Part shown: positions 62,798-64,000 of the stretch, in pieces
How the letters are laid out: each line of letters begins with the position of its first letter
Position numbering within the stretch: position 1 is the first letter of the stretch
Source of the DNA: Bugulina stolonifera
Taxonomy: Eukaryota > Bryozoa > Gymnolaemata > Cheilostomatida > Bugulidae
DNA length: 64,000 nt
Assembly: GCA_935421135.1 (NCBI GenBank)
Contig: OW285193.1
Coordinates: 8,550,496 to 8,614,495 of the forward strand
Reading direction: 5' to 3'
Made by a program: the position numbers and the translations under genes
Notes under the pieces: model-generated
Database searches by the model: none
Told to the model about the DNA's origin: nothing
What the model saw: only the letters and a program-made list of their open reading frames with translations

Positions 62798-64000
62798 ATG
62801 AAGGTCATAATCTCAGTGCTATATTGTTGTATTGTGGCATCGAGTCAAGCATTTCTATTCGACAGCATTTTTGGAAGCAGTAGTAAGTTGCAAACATTTT
62901 TTAACATTCATATATAAATGATCTCAGAAATGCTAAGCATACCACGATGTACTTCACTGTTTTCAATTTTGGTTCAATCCAAATAGAATGTTTTCGACAT
63001 AACTACTATTTTAAGATGCTGTAGCGTAGATAAACCTACAACATACGCTACTATATTCCAGTTTTCAATTTTATTTTTCAGAGGCTGAGTGGAATGGATT
63101 GAAAGGTGAGTCATCATCATTTGTTTTGCATCACTAGGAGAATATTGCAAATGGCAACTTACGAATATTCCATATTCTAATATTCAATTGGTCTTAGAGT
63201 TGGAGGCCAAATGCAATTTTATCTCTGTTTATACATTGTTTTAGCTATTTTTGGTCTTAATCCATTCAACTCCTTCTATAGTCAGCCTAGAACTGTAGAT
63301 GAAGCCATCAAAGATGGATGGACAAAAGATATATCAGCTGGAGGATGTAAGTAGACATTACATTAAATTATGACTATATCAGACATTTGTGGAGAAACGT
63401 GTTATTAGATAGTCAACCTTACAATGGTAATATCTATGCTTGGTTGACATCATTCTATTTGCTACTGATACCTAGCCACTAACCTATACCCATAGCTAAA
63501 TATTTATATAATAGTGAATTTTGCAAAATCTGTAAGAAAACAGCTACCAGTACATGAACAACGAGAAACAATGTTCTACTCCACAATGTATTGGTATAAA
63601 GGAGGAAAGACAACTCTTCAAGATGCAAAATTGTTGACAGAATAAGACGTTTCTGCACTTCATCAAAAAATACCAACCATAATGTCATAAATCTAGTATC
63701 GCTGGTAAAAATATACAGGATGTATTTTTATTTGAATTAGGTGGAATGGCCGGCACAAAATTTAATGGAATACGGTACAGGAAGGGGAATGAACAAGCGA
63801 TTATGCTGCTATTTGACGTCAATGGATACATTGCTGGCATTCAAGCTGGGGTAGGCAAAGTGGAAAGATGGTTCACAAACATATACTTTACATAATATAC
63901 TCTAATACTCTAATTATAATTTAGCCCAAATTTTCAGAAAACTTGAGTGTAGGCTGTATGAACAAACTGTCCCAGAAGTTCCATTTATTTTGTCATTTTG
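62798..64000 (+). CDS. Secreted protein family, paralog E (5' part, runs off the window)
   Basis: Exons 62798-62882, 63082-63105, 63245-63346, 63741-63850; exons 5-8 lie beyond the end. Signal peptide MKVIISVLYCCIVASSQAFL, then FDSIFGSS, AEWNGLKAIFGLNPFNSFY, QPRTVDEAIKDGWTK, the first conserved Cys at the exon 3/4 junction, and AIMLLFDVNGYIAGIQAG. Exons 2 and 3 have the lengths of D (24 and 102 nt) and the start (LFxSIFG) matches D, so D and E form a subgroup. Reading frame and splice sites are intact up to the window end. Confidence 0.82.

Overview
The window reads as nuclear DNA of an invertebrate animal. Genes are split into short exons with clean GT-AG introns, the sequence is AT-rich, AATAAA poly(A) signals follow several stops, and there are many small repeats and transposon remnants. 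The gene set is metazoan: two Bcl-2 family genes with BH1, BH2 and a tail anchor, a sperm-tail PG-rich repeat gene, and two stomatins. A sponge or another early-branching animal fits, but this is an inference from the Bcl-2 proteins and the compact layout; nothing here fixes the species. All exon models come from reading the sequence (splice sites, reading frame, intron phase, comparison between paralogs) without transcript data.

Left part (1-10 kb): the 3' end of an unrecognised plus-strand gene (977-2487); an intronless gene for an Arg/Ser-rich, tail-anchored membrane protein (4813-5253); and a five-exon minus-strand gene for a small secreted cysteine protein (7830-9479). A tRNA-derived SINE-like copy lies beside the last one. 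Centre-left (10-21 kb): two Bcl-2 family genes in tandem with identical exon phases and identical lengths of exons 3 and 4, then an ODF3/CIMAP-like microtubule-associated protein gene. Centre (22-33 kb): a head-to-head pair of stomatin genes, the right one with two alternative first exons. Their shared upstream region and introns hold a long hairpin and several repeats.

Right part (34-64 kb): a 2.7-kb Mutator-like element with long inverted termini and a perfect 9-bp target duplication, followed by a tandem array of five paralogs (A-E; E runs off the window). They encode a secreted protein family of about 280-290 residues that I do not recognise. All complete copies share eight exons, the same phases, six conserved cysteines and a terminal Cys. 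A and B sit in a recent 6-8 kb segmental duplication. Comparing the two copies gives empty-site evidence for three transposon insertions and shows a small inversion in B.

Most worth following up: the secreted-protein array; two tandem repeats that copy a splice boundary (a 20-bp donor repeat in a Bcl-2 gene and a 35-bp acceptor repeat in the secreted-protein gene); altered BH3/BH1 cores in the Bcl-2 pair; the Mutator-like element with a gene-like exon inside; and a 103-nt near-perfect hairpin antisense to a stomatin intron.
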